IMG/VR virus record: IMGVR_UViG_3300033064_002965
Location: 1 to 32,752 of that record
Source: a virus
Length of the DNA stretch: 32,752 bases
Strand: one strand, 5' to 3'
Part shown: in pieces, positions 32,076-32,752 of the stretch
Layout: each line of letters starts with the position of its first letter
Numbering within the stretch: the first letter of the stretch is position 1
Notes under the pieces: model-generated
What the model saw: only the letters and a program-made list of their open reading frames with translations
What the model was told of the DNA's origin: nothing
The model's database searches: none
Program-made: the position numbers and the translations under genes

Positions 32076-32107
32076 AAAATAGAGCATCAGTTGCTCTATT
32101 TTTTTTT
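32076..32107 (+). terminator. Rho-independent terminator of the fibre operon
   Basis: Perfect 11-bp stem AAAATAGAGCA/TGCTCTATTTT (32076-32086/32092-32102), 5-base loop, then five more Ts. Confidence 0.93.
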
Positions 32108-32123
32108 ATTATGATATAAGAGT

Positions 32124-32131
32124 AATAAATA
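32124..32131 (+). promoter_or_regulatory. Late promoter box AATAAATA of the collagen-like gene
   Basis: 7/8 match, following the terminator. Expected start near 32137; GGAAAGGGAAA precedes the ATG at 32176. Confidence 0.65.
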
Positions 32132-32175
32132 AATGAATATAATGTAACTAGCCGTTACGCGGAAAGGGAAACTTA

Positions 32176-32752
32176 ATGGCACAAAATAATGATTTTATAG
32201 TTAAGAATGGTATAGTAGTTAAGTCTACTGCTACTATTTTTTCAGTAGTACAATCAATAAGCACTTCATCTGGAGCGCTAGTTGTTAACGGCGGTGCAGG
32301 CATCGCCGGAAATTTATATATAGGGGGAAGCTTATATGTAAATGGTGTACTATCAGCACAGCCAGTAATTCAAAATTTTATTGCAACAGCAGGTCAAATC
32401 ACTTATACACTATCTAACGGATATTCAGTAGGAACTGTATTAGTTTATGTAAATGGTATTCTAGCTGCTCCCTCTGACTACAATGCAACTAATGGATCAT
32501 CAATAATACTTTCTACTCCGAGAAATGCAGGAGATAATATTGCTGTAATTAGTTCGTTAGTAAATTCAGGTATACAAGGGCCATCAGGCGCTACGGGACC
32601 ACAAGGACCTACTGGTTCAACTGGTTCTCAGGGAGCAACAGGATCTACTGGGCCAACTGGATCAACTGGATCAACTGGACCACAAGGATCTACTGGGCCA
32701 ACTGGATCAACTGGACCACAAGGACCAACTGGAGCAACAGGATCTACTGGTC
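32176..32752 (+). CDS. Collagen-like fibre protein, partial (runs off window end)
   Basis: 192 codons are visible. It starts [19 protein letters not shown], like the start of the 679-residue fibre protein (TNDFITKSGIVIEGTA). One shared module follows ([20 protein letters not shown]), then a beta domain (~60-130: [35 protein letters not shown]) found in phage fibres. From residue 132 on there is an uninterrupted Gly-X-Y collagen-like helix, 20 triplets to the window edge, rich in GPT, GST, GPQ and GAT. Collagen-like stretches form trimeric rods in phage fibres. The C-terminus is not seen. Confidence 0.85.
   Translation, partial: MAQNNDFIVKNGIVVKSTATIFSVVQSISTSSGALVVNGGAGIAGNLYIGGSLYVNGVLSAQPVIQNFIATAGQITYTLSNGYSVGTVLVYVNGILAAPSDYNATNGSSIILSTPRNAGDNIAVISSLVNSGIQGPSGATGPQGPTGSTGSQGATGSTGPTGSTGSTGPQGSTGPTGSTGPQGPTGATGSTG
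32569..32752 (+). repeat. Collagen-type Gly-X-Y repeat array
   Basis: Twenty consecutive GXY triplets with near-identical 9- and 18-base DNA units (ggaccaactggatcaact and variants), continuing past the window. Confidence 0.95.

Noticed and set aside
32569-32752. Short regular repeats as a CRISPR array
   Set aside because: Repeats are in frame, have no unique spacers and encode collagen-like Gly-X-Y.

Overview
The window is part of the genome of a T4-like (Tevenvirinae-related, probably 'far-T4') contractile-tailed phage. It is AT-rich with short intergenic gaps. The evidence is the block 20 / core / 21 / 22 / 23 in T4 order, together with a gp55-type late sigma factor, gp46/gp47 recombination nuclease, gp53- and gp26-type baseplate proteins, and a set of T4-style late promoters (NATAAATA). 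Nothing in the window identifies the host. The mix of T4 core genes with fibre genes of the type seen in aquatic T4-like phages suggests a Gram-negative aquatic bacterium, as an inference.

Layout. 1-4165 (minus strand): a baseplate operon of three tightly coupled genes (tube-initiator-like, gp53-like, hub-like). 4166-8226 (plus): gp55, then gp47 and gp46, each block behind a host-sigma70-like promoter. 8294-9928 (plus): two small basic histone-like proteins, a zinc-finger methyltransferase and a GIY-YIG-type protein. 9929-10724: almost 800 bases without a credible gene; its GC-richer 3' part folds into an elaborate RNA (nested helices, two GAAA tetraloop hairpins, a three-way junction and a probable pseudoknot) and is the best candidate here for an undescribed large phage ncRNA. 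10725-11189 (plus): a small virion-like protein. 11186-12282 (minus): gp26-like gene with a textbook -1 programmed frameshift signal that would fuse it to a downstream 76-residue domain. 12347-14557 (plus): tape-measure-like protein. 14665-20925 (plus): head module (portal, small protein, acidic core protein, protease, scaffold, major capsid protein), followed by a UUCG terminator. 21037-21828: a GIY-YIG homing-endonuclease-like gene with its own sigma70-like promoter, inserted after gene 23. 21931-32752 (plus): virion structural and fibre genes that share a repeated 'TGALVV.GGVGI' module, ending in a collagen-like protein cut by the window edge.

How the parts work together. gp55 should direct RNA polymerase to the NATAAATA boxes before the head, baseplate, tape-measure and fibre genes, while TTGACA-17-TATACT-type promoters serve gp55, gp47/46, the portal and the homing endonuclease. 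In several places a terminator hairpin is followed at once by a new promoter, so the late region is divided into short transcription units. For three genes the predicted late transcription start coincides with the A of the ATG, which predicts leaderless mRNAs. The frameshift product next to the tape-measure gene suggests a gpG/gpGT-like tail assembly chaperone pair in a T4-like phage.
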